Positions 7,752 to 16,411 of a DNA stretch of 54,192 nucleotides are shown here, piece by piece. The stretch lies in NCBI GenBank assembly GCA_902800065.1, contig CADCDE010000022.1, forward strand, positions 1-54,192, given 5' to 3'. Every line of letters begins with the position of its first letter. Position 1 is the first letter of the stretch. Origin of the DNA: an uncultured Ruminococcus sp. Its GTDB lineage: Bacteria; Bacillota; Clostridia; Oscillospirales; Acutalibacteraceae. Made by a program: the position numbers and the translations under genes. Under the pieces are notes generated by a model, which worked only from the letters and a program-made list of their open reading frames with translations, made no database searches and was not told where the DNA came from.

Positions 7752-7780
7752 TTGACATTGGAGCAATGTTAGAGTACAAT
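7752..7780 (+). promoter_or_regulatory. Promoter of alr
   Basis: TTGACA, 17-bp spacer, TACAAT, 36 bp before the alr start. Confidence 0.75.
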
Positions 7781-7816
7781 ATTCTTATATATATTATTTT
7801 TAAGAGGGTTTATCAT

Positions 7817-9016
7817 ATGAAATATTTGAGAAGAACTTGGGCGGAAGTTGATATAGATGCTTTGAAACATAATTTTGATGTCATAAGGGATTCCGTTGAT
7901 AAAAAATCAAAGATAATGTGTGTCATCAAGGCAGATGCCTACGGACACGGTGCGGTATTCCTTGGAAAGCTCTATGAAAAAATGGGTGCTTCAATGTTTG
8001 CAGTGTCAAATATCGAGGAGGCTGTCCAGCTCCGTGAAAACGGTATCACTCTGCCGATACTTATATTGGGCTTTACGCCTGCTTTTATGGCGAAAACTCT
8101 CGCTGACAACAACATAAGTCAGGCTGTATTTTCACAGGAATATGCCAAAGAGCTTTCTGATTTTGCATATGAAAATGATGTAACGGTCAAAATACATATA
8201 AAGCTCGATACAGGCATGAGCCGTATCGGATTCATGTATCAGAAAATACAAAGAGATAAGGATTCCATAAAGCAGATAGAGAATGTCTGTAAGATGTCCA
8301 ATCTTGAAACAGAGGGTATATTTACTCATTTTGCCGTTTCTGATGATGGTGAAGACGGAAAAGAAGCTACTCTCCGTCAGTTCAGATGCTTTACAGATGC
8401 AGTGAACAGACTTATTACAGACGGTTTCCATTTCAATATGATACACTGTTCAAACAGTGGTGCGATAATAGACTATAAACAAACACATTTTGACTGTGTC
8501 AGGGCAGGCATTATATTATATGGACTTTCACCGTCATCAAAGCTCGAAGGAAAATTGGATTTACAGCCTGTTATGCAGATAAAGAGTGTTATTGCACAGG
8601 TGAAAATAGTTGAGCCTGATACATCCGTAAGCTATGGAGGAACATTTACAACGGATAAGATAACAAAAATCGCAACTGTTCCAATAGGCTATGCAGACGG
8701 CTATACAAGAAGTCTCAGCAACCGTGCATATATGACCGTTCACGGCAAAAAAGCTCCTGTTATCGGCAGAGTATGTATGGACCAGCTTATGATAGATGTA
8801 AGCGATATTCCCGATGTAAAAGCAGGTGATGAAGTTATTGTCATAGGTGACGGTCAGAACAATACATTTTCGTTTGATGAAATGGCACAGCTTACAGGTA
8901 CTATAAACTATGAGCTTGTATGCCTTGTGGGAAAGAGAGTTCCGAGAGTATATATACATCACGGAAAAAATGTTGGTATCATGGACAGCATAAGACCTCA
9001 GATGAATGAGGAGTGA
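7817..9016 (+). CDS. alr: Alanine racemase
   Basis: This PLP enzyme interconverts L- and D-alanine and so supplies D-Ala for peptidoglycan. The catalytic lysine is Lys38 in VIKADAYGHG at the start of the TIM barrel; the second base is the tyrosine of VSYGGTF, in the C-terminal beta domain. LDTGMSRIGF, HCSNSG and GYADGY are further family blocks. At 399 residues it has normal length. I start at ATG 7817, where the product begins MKYLRRTWAEVD, because AAGAGGG sits nine bases upstream; the frame is open 24 codons further back but without a ribosome site. polA follows after 21 bp and is probably cotranscribed. Confidence 0.95.
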   Translation: MKYLRRTWAEVDIDALKHNFDVIRDSVDKKSKIMCVIKADAYGHGAVFLGKLYEKMGASMFAVSNIEEAVQLRENGITLPILILGFTPAFMAKTLADNNISQAVFSQEYAKELSDFAYENDVTVKIHIKLDTGMSRIGFMYQKIQRDKDSIKQIENVCKMSNLETEGIFTHFAVSDDGEDGKEATLRQFRCFTDAVNRLITDGFHFNMIHCSNSGAIIDYKQTHFDCVRAGIILYGLSPSSKLEGKLDLQPVMQIKSVIAQVKIVEPDTSVSYGGTFTTDKITKIATVPIGYADGYTRSLSNRAYMTVHGKKAPVIGRVCMDQLMIDVSDIPDVKAGDEVIVIGDGQNNTFSFDEMAQLTGTINYELVCLVGKRVPRVYIHHGKNVGIMDSIRPQMNEE

Positions 9017-9037
9017 GAAGTTAGGAGTGATATTTGC

Positions 9038-11620
9038 GTGAAATTACTTGTACTTGACGGCAACAGTATTTTAAACAGGGCTTTTTATGGGATAAAGATA
9101 CTTTCGACAAAAGACGGTCAGTATACCAATGCGATATACGGATTTATGACAACTTTTCTTAAACTGCTTGATGAAACAAGACCTGATTCCGTTGCAATAG
9201 CATTTGACCTGAAAGCCCCTACTTTCAGGCATAAAGCCTATGACGGCTATAAATCGAATCGTCACGGTATGCCTGATGAGCTTGCAAGTCAGCTTGAACC
9301 GCTGAAAGAATTATTGACAGCGTTGGGCTATAAAATTGTTACTTGTGAGGGATTTGAAGCAGATGATATTCTCGGAACGCTTGCAAAGACCTGTACTGAT
9401 AATAATTATGAATGTGTGATAGCGACGGGCGACAGAGACAGCTTACAGCTTGTTTCACCGACAGTTACAGTAAGAATTGCGGCTACAAAAATGGGTAAGC
9501 CTGATGTTACACTGTATGATGAAAATAAAATTATGGAGGTGTATGGTGTTACTCCTCCGCAGCTGATAGATATAAAAGCTATTCAGGGCGATACCTCTGA
9601 CTGTATCCCGGGAGTTGCGGGAATAGGTGAAAAAGGTGCAAAGGATTTAATATCAAGATTTGGAAATCTTGATTATATATATGAAAATATAGATACGATT
9701 GACGTAAAAAAGGGTGTTCGTCAAAAGCTCATTGATGGAAAAGAAAACGCGTATATGAGCCGTATGCTTGGAACTATCTGCACAAATGCTCCTGTTGATA
9801 CGGATATTTCACATTATATAAAATCAGCAGGTGACGGTGAAAAAGCACAGCGTATAATGGCGAAACTTGAGTTATTTTCGCTGATGAAAAAATTTGATTT
9901 CAGTACGGAAAATATTCCACATGAGGCTGAAGTAAAGGAAACAGTTACGCTTGAATATTCAGAGCCTGATGATTTGCTGAATCTTTGCGAAAAATTCAGG
10001 GATAAAAATATATATTTCACTGCCGAGACCGACAGGGATATGATACTGAATATTGAATTATCAGACGGTGAAACGGTCTATTCGATAAACAATTTCATGC
10101 CTGACTTTGAGGAATTTATCGGAAAATTCTTCAAGGATGACAGTATCAAAAAAATTACGGATAACTGCAAGCCTGTATTTGCAGTTTTGGATAATATGGG
10201 GATAGATTGTAATTCAATTATATTCGATACAAGTCTTGCGGCATATCTCCTGAATCCCGACAGAAAGGACTATTCGCTTGAAAAACTTGCATATGAGATA
10301 ACCCCTTACAAGTGTAAAAAAGAAAGCCTGAAAGGTTATTCAACATTGAAACTGATACCTCTTTATGAAAGTCTTTCAAAAGAAATAGTGGAAAAACAGC
10401 AATCAAAACTGCTTGATGAAATAGAGATACCTCTTGCAAAGGTTCTTGCATCAATGGAAAATGTGGGTTTTGCAGTAGATAAGAGAGCTATCGTTGAATA
10501 CGGAAATAAACTGCAAAAGGATATTGACGAGCTTCAAAAAAGTATCTATGAGCATATCGGATATGAATTCAATATAAACTCTCCGAAACAGCTTGCAGAG
10601 GCTCTGTTTGAAAAATTGGAACTGCCTGCAAAGAAAAAAACAAAGAGCGGATATTCGACTAATGCGGATGTTTTGGAGGAATTAAAGCCGTATCATCCTG
10701 TTATAAGCGAGATACTAGAATACAGGACTGTTGCAAAGCTGAAATCAACTTACTGTGACGGTCTTGTAAAGGTTATCGGAAATGACGGCAGGATACATTC
10801 CAGCTTCAATCAGACCGAAACACGCACTGGAAGAATAAGCTCCACAGAGCCGAATTTGCAGAACATTCCTGTGAGAACAGAGCGTGGCAGGGAATTCAGA
10901 AAATTTTTTAATGCCAAAGAGGGATATTTGTTGGTTGATGCTGACTATTCACAGATAGAACTCCGAGTGCTTGCACATATTGCAGATGACAAAAATATGG
11001 CAGAGGCTTTTGAACACGGTCTTGATATACACAGGTCGACAGCGGCAAAGGTCTTTAATATGCCTGATGATTTCGTTACACCTGAAATGAGAAGCCGTGC
11101 CAAAGCTGTCAATTTCGGAATAGTATATGGCATAGGAGCATTTTCTCTTTCCAAGGATATAAATGTTTCAGTTAAAGAGGCTGACAAGTATATAAAAGAT
11201 TATCTGTCGCTTTATAAGGGCATTGACAATTATATGAAAAATGTCGTTGAGCAGGCTAAAAATAACGGCTATGTTACGACAATGTTCGGAAGAAGACGTT
11301 ATCTGCCCGAACTGACTTCATCAAATCACAATATAAGGGCATTTGGTGAAAGAGTGGCTAAAAATATGCCTGTTCAGGGAACTGCCGCAGATATTATCAA
11401 AATAGCCATGATAAGAGTATATGACAGGCTGAAGAAAGAGAATATGAAATCCAAACTGATATTGCAGGTGCATGATGAACTTATAGTCGAGTCACCAAAA
11501 AATGAGGCTGAAAAAGCTGCACAGATATTGAGCGAGGAAATGCAAAATGCTGTTAAATTGAATGTACCATTGCCTGCTGATGCAGGTATCGGAAAAACAT
11601 GGTTTGATGCTAAAAAATAA
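9038..11620 (+). CDS. polA: DNA polymerase I
   Basis: An 860-residue family-A polymerase for gap filling and primer removal. Domains in order: a 5'-3' exonuclease (residues 1-290, with the EADDILGTLA and GDRDSLQL metal-site motifs), a 3'-5' exonuclease-like domain (about 300-480), and the polymerase domain. The latter has motif A (DADYSQIELRVLAHIA), motif B (RAKAVNFGIVYG) and motif C (QVHDELIVE). The exonuclease-like domain lacks the DxE and later acidic residues needed for proofreading (it reads AETDRD), as in many Firmicutes. The GTG start has AGGAG 12 bases upstream, which is rather distant. Confidence 0.96.
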   Translation: MKLLVLDGNSILNRAFYGIKILSTKDGQYTNAIYGFMTTFLKLLDETRPDSVAIAFDLKAPTFRHKAYDGYKSNRHGMPDELASQLEPLKELLTALGYKIVTCEGFEADDILGTLAKTCTDNNYECVIATGDRDSLQLVSPTVTVRIAATKMGKPDVTLYDENKIMEVYGVTPPQLIDIKAIQGDTSDCIPGVAGIGEKGAKDLISRFGNLDYIYENIDTIDVKKGVRQKLIDGKENAYMSRMLGTICTNAPVDTDISHYIKSAGDGEKAQRIMAKLELFSLMKKFDFSTENIPHEAEVKETVTLEYSEPDDLLNLCEKFRDKNIYFTAETDRDMILNIELSDGETVYSINNFMPDFEEFIGKFFKDDSIKKITDNCKPVFAVLDNMGIDCNSIIFDTSLAAYLLNPDRKDYSLEKLAYEITPYKCKKESLKGYSTLKLIPLYESLSKEIVEKQQSKLLDEIEIPLAKVLASMENVGFAVDKRAIVEYGNKLQKDIDELQKSIYEHIGYEFNINSPKQLAEALFEKLELPAKKKTKSGYSTNADVLEELKPYHPVISEILEYRTVAKLKSTYCDGLVKVIGNDGRIHSSFNQTETRTGRISSTEPNLQNIPVRTERGREFRKFFNAKEGYLLVDADYSQIELRVLAHIADDKNMAEAFEHGLDIHRSTAAKVFNMPDDFVTPEMRSRAKAVNFGIVYGIGAFSLSKDINVSVKEADKYIKDYLSLYKGIDNYMKNVVEQAKNNGYVTTMFGRRRYLPELTSSNHNIRAFGERVAKNMPVQGTAADIIKIAMIRVYDRLKKENMKSKLILQVHDELIVESPKNEAEKAAQILSEEMQNAVKLNVPLPADAGIGKTWFDAKK

Positions 11621-11632
11621 ATTCGTAAAGTC

Positions 11633-11699
11633 TGTCATTCTGAGGAGCGGCAGCGACGAAGAATCTTTTGAAAGATTCCTCACTTCGTTCGGAATGACA
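11633..11699. repeat. Palindromic core repeat (GTCATTCTGAG type), core-only copy
   Basis: An imperfect 67-bp palindrome running TGTCATTCTGAGGAGCGG...AAAGATTCCTC...GGAATGACA. It is the same core as in the family A and B elements but without their outer arms. It fills the gap between polA and the phosphatase gene and could act as a weak terminator. Confidence 0.75.
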
Positions 11700-11747
11700 A
11701 AAACATGAAATATAATTTATGATTGAATGAAAGGGGATTTTTGGGTT

Positions 11748-12230
11748 ATGCTTCATATTTTATTTTTATGTACGGGGAATACTTGCCGCAGTCCGATGGC
11801 AAAGGCAATTTATGCGGAAAAATCCCTTGAATACGGTATAAACAGTATTTTCAGCAGTGCTGCACTGGGATTTTGTGAAGGTCAGAGTGTTTCACCTAAT
11901 GCTGTAACGGTCTGTAAGGAGATAGGAATTGACATAAGCGAACACAGGTCAAGGATAATCCGTCAGCGTGATATAGATATAACGGATATATTTGTCTGTA
12001 TGACGATGGAACACGCTGAAATTCTTATGACAATGCTTGATATTCCCAAGAATAAGATATATATACTCAGCGGAGGAGTGCCTGATCCATACGGTTCAGA
12101 CCTTGAAACATACCGTGAATGCAGAAAGAATATAGAAAAAGGTATAGATGATTTTTGCAGAATAGTCAGGGGTATGCTGGACAATAAAACATTGGAAGTA
12201 AGTGATGACGATAAACCTTATAATAAGTAA
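11748..12230 (+). CDS. Low-molecular-weight protein tyrosine phosphatase
   Basis: A 160-residue phosphatase. The P-loop C-x5-R-S is at residues 8-15 (CTGNTCRS) and the general-acid motif DPYG lies near residue 115. In Firmicutes such enzymes remove phosphate from protein tyrosine or arginine; the second P-loop threonine (NTCRS) resembles the arginine-phosphatase YwlE signature, so phosphoarginine is a fair guess. I start at ATG 11748, with AAGGGG 11 bases upstream; an ATG at 11727 lacks a ribosome site. It overlaps the rimI start by 29 bp, so the two are coupled. Confidence 0.88.
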   Translation: MLHILFLCTGNTCRSPMAKAIYAEKSLEYGINSIFSSAALGFCEGQSVSPNAVTVCKEIGIDISEHRSRIIRQRDIDITDIFVCMTMEHAEILMTMLDIPKNKIYILSGGVPDPYGSDLETYRECRKNIEKGIDDFCRIVRGMLDNKTLEVSDDDKPYNK

Positions 12231-12663
12231 AATGGAGAGGGAACATCTTGATTCCCTTGTTGAACTTGAAAAAATATGTTTTTCACAGCCTTGGTCATAT
12301 AAGAGTCTTGAGGATGAGCTTGAGAATAAAACAGCACACTTTTTTGTGGCATTGGCAGACGGTGAAGTGGCAGGCTATATCGGAATGTATATAGTTTGCG
12401 ACAACTGTTTTGTAACGAATATAGCTGTTTTTCCGAAATTCAGGCGGCAGGGTATTGCAAAGACCCTTATAAAAATGGCTTTGCTGACAAATGATGCTAT
12501 GGAAACGGATTTTATATCACTCGAAGTGAGAGGTTCAAATGAACCTGCAATAGCATTGTATAAATCTTTTGGATTTGAACAGAATGGACTGAGAAAGAAT
12601 TATTATAAGAATCCCACAGAGGATGCTTTGATCATGACAAAGTTTTTTAAAAGGAATGGTTAA
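12202..12663 (+). CDS. rimI: Ribosomal-protein alanine N-acetyltransferase RimI
   Basis: A 153-residue GNAT acetyltransferase. The acetyl-CoA loop is RRQGIAKTL, preceded by VTNIAVFPKF; the C-terminal LEVRGSNEPAIALYKSFGFE and KNYYKNPTEDALIM match RimI. RimI acetylates the N-terminal alanine of ribosomal protein S18, and in many Firmicutes it is encoded beside tsaD, as here. The GTG-ATG start lies inside the phosphatase gene; the stop precedes tsaD without a gap, so the three form an operon. Confidence 0.9.
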   Translation: MMTINLIISKMEREHLDSLVELEKICFSQPWSYKSLEDELENKTAHFFVALADGEVAGYIGMYIVCDNCFVTNIAVFPKFRRQGIAKTLIKMALLTNDAMETDFISLEVRGSNEPAIALYKSFGFEQNGLRKNYYKNPTEDALIMTKFFKRNG

Positions 12664-13671
12664 ATGAAAATACTTTCAATAGAAAGCTCCTGTGATGAAA
12701 CAGCGGCAGCCGTTATCGAGAACGGAAGAAAGATTATATCATCCGTTGTTGCGACACAGGTCGAGGAACATAAATTATACGGAGGAGTGGTGCCGGAAAT
12801 AGCTTCAAGAAGACATTGTGAGGCTATAAACGGAGTTATCCGTGAAACTCTTGAACAGGCTGAATTGGATTTCAGCGGCATAGATGCAATAGCTGTAACA
12901 TATGCACCCGGACTGATAGGTGCATTGCTTGTCGGAGTAAATTTTGCAAAGGGACTGTCAATGTCAACAGGACTGCCTTTGATACCTGTACATCATCTTC
13001 GTTCACATATAGCATCAAATTATCTTGCACATCAGGATTTGAAACCGCCGTTTTTGTGCCTTGTGGTATCGGGAGGACACAGCCATATTGTTGAAGTGTC
13101 GGATTATACAAGAATGAAAGTTATAGGAAAGACTCGTGACGATGCCGCAGGAGAGGCATTTGATAAAGCCGCAAGGACAATGGGTATGCCATATCCGGGT
13201 GGTATACATCTCGACAAAGCTGCACAGAACGGTGATGACAGTGCATTTAAGCTGCCTCGTCCGAAAGTTGATGGCTGTCCGTATGATTTCAGCTTTTCGG
13301 GACTGAAAACTGCTGTTATAAATCAGATACACAACGCTTCGCAAAAGGGCGTGGAATTGCCTGTAAATGACCTTTCGGCATCCTTCAGAAAAGCTGTCGT
13401 TGATAGTCTTATGGATAATTTTATCAGAGCAGCTGAGGACTTCGGACATAAAAAATTAGTTTTGGCAGGAGGAGTTTCGGCAAATTCACTCTTGCGTAAG
13501 AGAGTTGAGGAAGAATGTTCAAAGCGTGGCTGGAAATATTATTATCCTCCGCTGAATTTATGCGGTGATAACGGTGCAATGGTCGGTTCACAGGCATATT
13601 ATGAGTATCTTGCAGGTAATATAGCTTCCACTGATTTGAATGCCCGTGCAACGATGTCGATAGAGTTATAA
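12664..13671 (+). CDS. tsaD: tRNA N6-threonylcarbamoyladenosine synthase subunit TsaD
   Basis: TsaD transfers the threonylcarbamoyl group to A37 of ANN-decoding tRNAs, working with TsaB and TsaE. The 335-residue ASKHA-fold protein begins with the nucleotide loop ILSIESSCDETAAAV. It keeps the metal-binding His111 and His115 (HHLRSH), the CLVVSGGHSH strand, GEAFDKAARTMG, and GGVSANSLLR. tsaB and tsaE are not in the window. The ATG abuts the rimI stop. TcdA, which acts on the same modified base, is encoded at 50.1-50.8 kb. Confidence 0.95.
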   Translation: MKILSIESSCDETAAAVIENGRKIISSVVATQVEEHKLYGGVVPEIASRRHCEAINGVIRETLEQAELDFSGIDAIAVTYAPGLIGALLVGVNFAKGLSMSTGLPLIPVHHLRSHIASNYLAHQDLKPPFLCLVVSGGHSHIVEVSDYTRMKVIGKTRDDAAGEAFDKAARTMGMPYPGGIHLDKAAQNGDDSAFKLPRPKVDGCPYDFSFSGLKTAVINQIHNASQKGVELPVNDLSASFRKAVVDSLMDNFIRAAEDFGHKKLVLAGGVSANSLLRKRVEEECSKRGWKYYYPPLNLCGDNGAMVGSQAYYEYLAGNIASTDLNARATMSIEL

Positions 13672-13688
13672 ATTTGGCGGTGAAGTGC

Positions 13689-14510
13689 TTGAAAAGACAA
13701 AAAAAAATTGCAGTAATAAATGATTTTTCAGGGTTCGGAAGATGCAGTCTGACAGTATCCATCCCTATCATATCTGCTATGAAAATACAGTGCTGTGCAG
13801 TGCCTACGGCTATTCTTTCAAATCATACAGGGTATGATGATTATTTCTTTGATGACTATACGGATAAAATGCAGGATTATTATATGAAATGGGAAAAGCT
13901 CGGACTGAAATTTGACGGGATATATACAGGTTTTTTGGGTTCTGAGAAACAGGCGAAAATAGTAGAGGATTTTATAGAGAGATTTTCTGATGAAAATACT
14001 GTTGTAACGGTTGATCCTGTCATGGGGGATAACGGGAAAACATATGCGACTATTGACAGTAAGCTGTGCAGGAAGGTAAAAAATCTTATACCTGTGGCGG
14101 ATATCATCACGCCGAATCTGACTGAGGCGTGTATACTGACAGACAGTGAGTATCATAAAGGTGATTTTGATATTCGTGAAATAGAAGCTATTGCATGGAA
14201 GCTGAAATATCTTGGTGCAGGTAATATAGTTATAACAGGTATTGAAAAAAATAATAATATATGCAATTTTATTTTGACAGATAATAAAAGCAAACTGCTT
14301 GAATATCCCGTAACAGGAGGTTCTCACGCAGGTACAGGTGATGTATTTGCTTCGATAATATCAGCGGATGCTGTAAACAGAGTCGATTTTGAGGAGTCGG
14401 TGAAAAAATCCGCTGAATTTGTGTCAAAATGCGTGGAATTATCGGATAAAATGCAGATTCCTGTACAGGACGGAGTTTGTTTTGAAGAAATACTTGATTT
14501 ATTGATGTGA
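13689..14510 (+). CDS. Pyridoxamine/pyridoxal kinase-like protein
   Basis: A ribokinase-fold kinase of about 273 residues, closest to the PdxK/PdxY group. It shows INDFSGFGRCSLTVSIP at the N-terminus, the ILSNHTGY vitamin-site loop, GFLGSEKQ, VDPVMGDNGKTY, and the GTGD anion-hole motif with catalytic Asp in GGSHAGTGDVFASI. It should phosphorylate B6 vitamers to yield PLP or PMP. The start is uncertain: TTG 13689 follows a GGCGGTG stretch, while TTG 13674 and GTG 13680 are alternatives. It directly follows tsaD and is likely in the same transcript. Confidence 0.82.
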   Translation: MKRQKKIAVINDFSGFGRCSLTVSIPIISAMKIQCCAVPTAILSNHTGYDDYFFDDYTDKMQDYYMKWEKLGLKFDGIYTGFLGSEKQAKIVEDFIERFSDENTVVTVDPVMGDNGKTYATIDSKLCRKVKNLIPVADIITPNLTEACILTDSEYHKGDFDIREIEAIAWKLKYLGAGNIVITGIEKNNNICNFILTDNKSKLLEYPVTGGSHAGTGDVFASIISADAVNRVDFEESVKKSAEFVSKCVELSDKMQIPVQDGVCFEEILDLLM

Positions 14511-14517
14511 TGTGTGA
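14488..14517 (+). promoter_or_regulatory. Possible promoter of the Tyr-rich surface protein gene
   Basis: TTGATT, about 18-bp spacer, TACAAT overlaps the end of the kinase gene and lies roughly 45 bp before the next start. Only moderate match to consensus. Confidence 0.4.
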
Positions 14518-14563
14518 TACAATCATTTCATAATAACTGACAGCTTTTTGAAAGGACATTTAT

Positions 14564-15439
14564 ATGAACAGTAAAAAAAGCATTGCATTAAGTACAGCTT
14601 TGTCGGTCATGTTGTCATGTTCGCTTTGTGTCCACGCCGAACCCGATGAAAGTCCTGATACACAGATTTCTGAACAGCCTGTTATACAGGAAAGCATAGA
14701 ACAGGAGCCGCCTGAAATATCATATACCGAGCCTGAAATATCACAGCCCCCTGAGCCTTTGGAATCCTTTGAGCCTTCGGAGTTTTCTGAGGAGCCACCG
14801 TCTGAACCGTCAGAATATGAAGATGATGAGTCTTCCTATTATGAAGAATCGTATGTATTTTCCGAACCTGAATCATCGTTTTATGAATCGTCATTATATG
14901 AACCGTCATTTTACGAACCGTCGTACTATTATGATCCTTCTCAGACTGATGAAAACCCTTTTCCGTGGGCTCAGGAAAGTACCGATTATTATTATCAGCC
15001 TGAATACAGCTACGAGGAAAGCTATTATTACTATGAACCGGAATACAGCTATCCGTCAGTATATTATGAGGAATCAAGCTATTATTACTATGAAACATCA
15101 GAGGAAACGGAGGATTCTGAGGATTCTGAGGATGAATCATCTGTTGAGTATCATGAAACATCTGTTGACAGCTCCGAGCTTACCTCAAAGGACTGGGAAA
15201 ATCTTAAAAACAGTATGAGCTCTGATATAAGATTTAACAGTGATCCGAATAAAAGCTCTGATAATGCTGTGCGTGATATAAAGGATAATAACGATGTTGC
15301 AAATGACAGCATCAATTATCTTATCTGGGGACTGATACTGATATTTTCGGGTATAGCCTTAATAATATTTGTTTCAATGTCTTCGTTAAAACCCAAACGC
15401 AAAATGACTGAAAATTTACAGAAAAAGTCGAAAAAATAG
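14564..15439 (+). CDS. Secreted, C-terminally anchored Tyr/Ser/Glu/Pro-rich protein
   Basis: A 291-residue protein I do not recognise. It has a signal peptide ending near VHAEP (residue 26), then about 170 residues of acidic low-complexity sequence made of Glu, Ser, Pro and Tyr with short repeats such as YEPSFYEPS and runs like SYYYYE. A linker and one transmembrane segment (about residues 250-270) follow, then a basic cytoplasmic tail (KPKRK...KKSKK). The topology suggests a negatively charged, flexible stalk outside the cell. AAAGGA precedes the ATG. The function is unknown; a structural or surface-adhesion role is only a guess. Confidence 0.75.
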   Translation: MNSKKSIALSTALSVMLSCSLCVHAEPDESPDTQISEQPVIQESIEQEPPEISYTEPEISQPPEPLESFEPSEFSEEPPSEPSEYEDDESSYYEESYVFSEPESSFYESSLYEPSFYEPSYYYDPSQTDENPFPWAQESTDYYYQPEYSYEESYYYYEPEYSYPSVYYEESSYYYYETSEETEDSEDSEDESSVEYHETSVDSSELTSKDWENLKNSMSSDIRFNSDPNKSSDNAVRDIKDNNDVANDSINYLIWGLILIFSGIALIIFVSMSSLKPKRKMTENLQKKSKK

Positions 15440-15558
15440 GTGACTAAAGGAAAAAATATGGTCTTGTTATTTAATTTCTTTTAAAGAAATTAAAATATAT
15501 TTGTTTGTGTTATAATTCTTTGGGAACAAATCTGTGAAATTGAAAATGGAGGAATGGT

Positions 15559-16407
15559 TTGAAAATGACTAATCAAGAAATTTTGGAAATGCAGAAGATC
15601 GCCTGCAAGGTGCGTATCTGGACAATAGAGGGCGTGTTCAACGCTAAATCGGGACATCCCGGAGGTTCTCTCTCGGCTGCCGACATGATGACCTACCTCT
15701 ATTTCAAGGAGATGAATGTTGATCCGAAAAATCCGAAGGATCCCGACAGAGACAGATTCGTGCTTTCAAAAGGTCACTGCTGTCCTGCTCTTTATGCCGT
15801 GCTTGCTCTTAAGGGCTATTTTTCAACAGACGAGATAAAGGTTCTTCGTCACATCGGTGCAATGCTTCAGGGACATCCGGATATGAAAGGTACTCCCGGT
15901 GTAGATATGAGCTCAGGCTCACTCGGTCAGGGTGTATCTGCAGCCTGCGGAATGGCTCTTGCAGGAAAGCTGGATAACAAGGACTACAGAGTTTATGCAA
16001 TGCTCGGTGACGGCGAATGTGAAGAAGGTCAGGTATGGGAGGCTGCAATGTTTGCTTCTCACATGAAGCTCGACAATCTTTGTCTGATAGTCGATTTCAA
16101 CGGCTTGCAGATAGACGGTCATGTAAATGATGTTGCTGGTCTTGAACCGCTTGATGAAAAATTTGCCGGATTCGGATTTGAAGTCATCAAGATAGATGGA
16201 AACGATTTCAATGAAATAGAAACCGCTCTTGAAAAGGCTAAAACCGTAAAAGGAAAGCCTACTGTTATCATTGCAAATACAGTCAAGGGCAAGGGCATTT
16301 CATATATGGAAAATCAGGTTGGCTGGCATGGTAAGGCTCCGAATGCTGATGAGTACAAGATCGCAATGGACGAACTCAATGCACAGCTTAAAAAATTGGA
16401 GGGCTAA
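15559..16407 (+). CDS. tktA: Transketolase, N-terminal subunit
   Basis: The thiamine-pyrophosphate-binding half of a split transketolase, 282 residues. It shows KSGHPGGSLSAADMMTYLYF, DRFVLSKGHCCPALY, and the TPP/metal motif GDGECEEGQVWEAAM...DFNGLQIDG. Together with the next gene it forms the pentose-phosphate enzyme that moves two-carbon units between sugar phosphates. Such two-gene transketolases are common in Firmicutes. The TTG start at 15559 has GGAGG six bases upstream; the ATG two codons later is an alternative. A TATAAT at 15511-15516 may be its -10 box, but no good -35 box is visible. Confidence 0.94.
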   Translation: MKMTNQEILEMQKIACKVRIWTIEGVFNAKSGHPGGSLSAADMMTYLYFKEMNVDPKNPKDPDRDRFVLSKGHCCPALYAVLALKGYFSTDEIKVLRHIGAMLQGHPDMKGTPGVDMSSGSLGQGVSAACGMALAGKLDNKDYRVYAMLGDGECEEGQVWEAAMFASHMKLDNLCLIVDFNGLQIDGHVNDVAGLEPLDEKFAGFGFEVIKIDGNDFNEIETALEKAKTVKGKPTVIIANTVKGKGISYMENQVGWHGKAPNADEYKIAMDELNAQLKKLEG

Positions 16408-16411
16408 TATC

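Noticed and set aside
9008..9030. GAGGAGTGAGAAGTTAGGAG before polA as a copy of the grpE-dnaK repeat
   Set aside because: Too short and without a complementary partner arm; it may simply be ribosome-site-like sequence.
15511..15516. TATAAT as a promoter for the transketolase genes
   Set aside because: No acceptable -35 box at 16-18 bp, so it was mentioned but not listed as a promoter.
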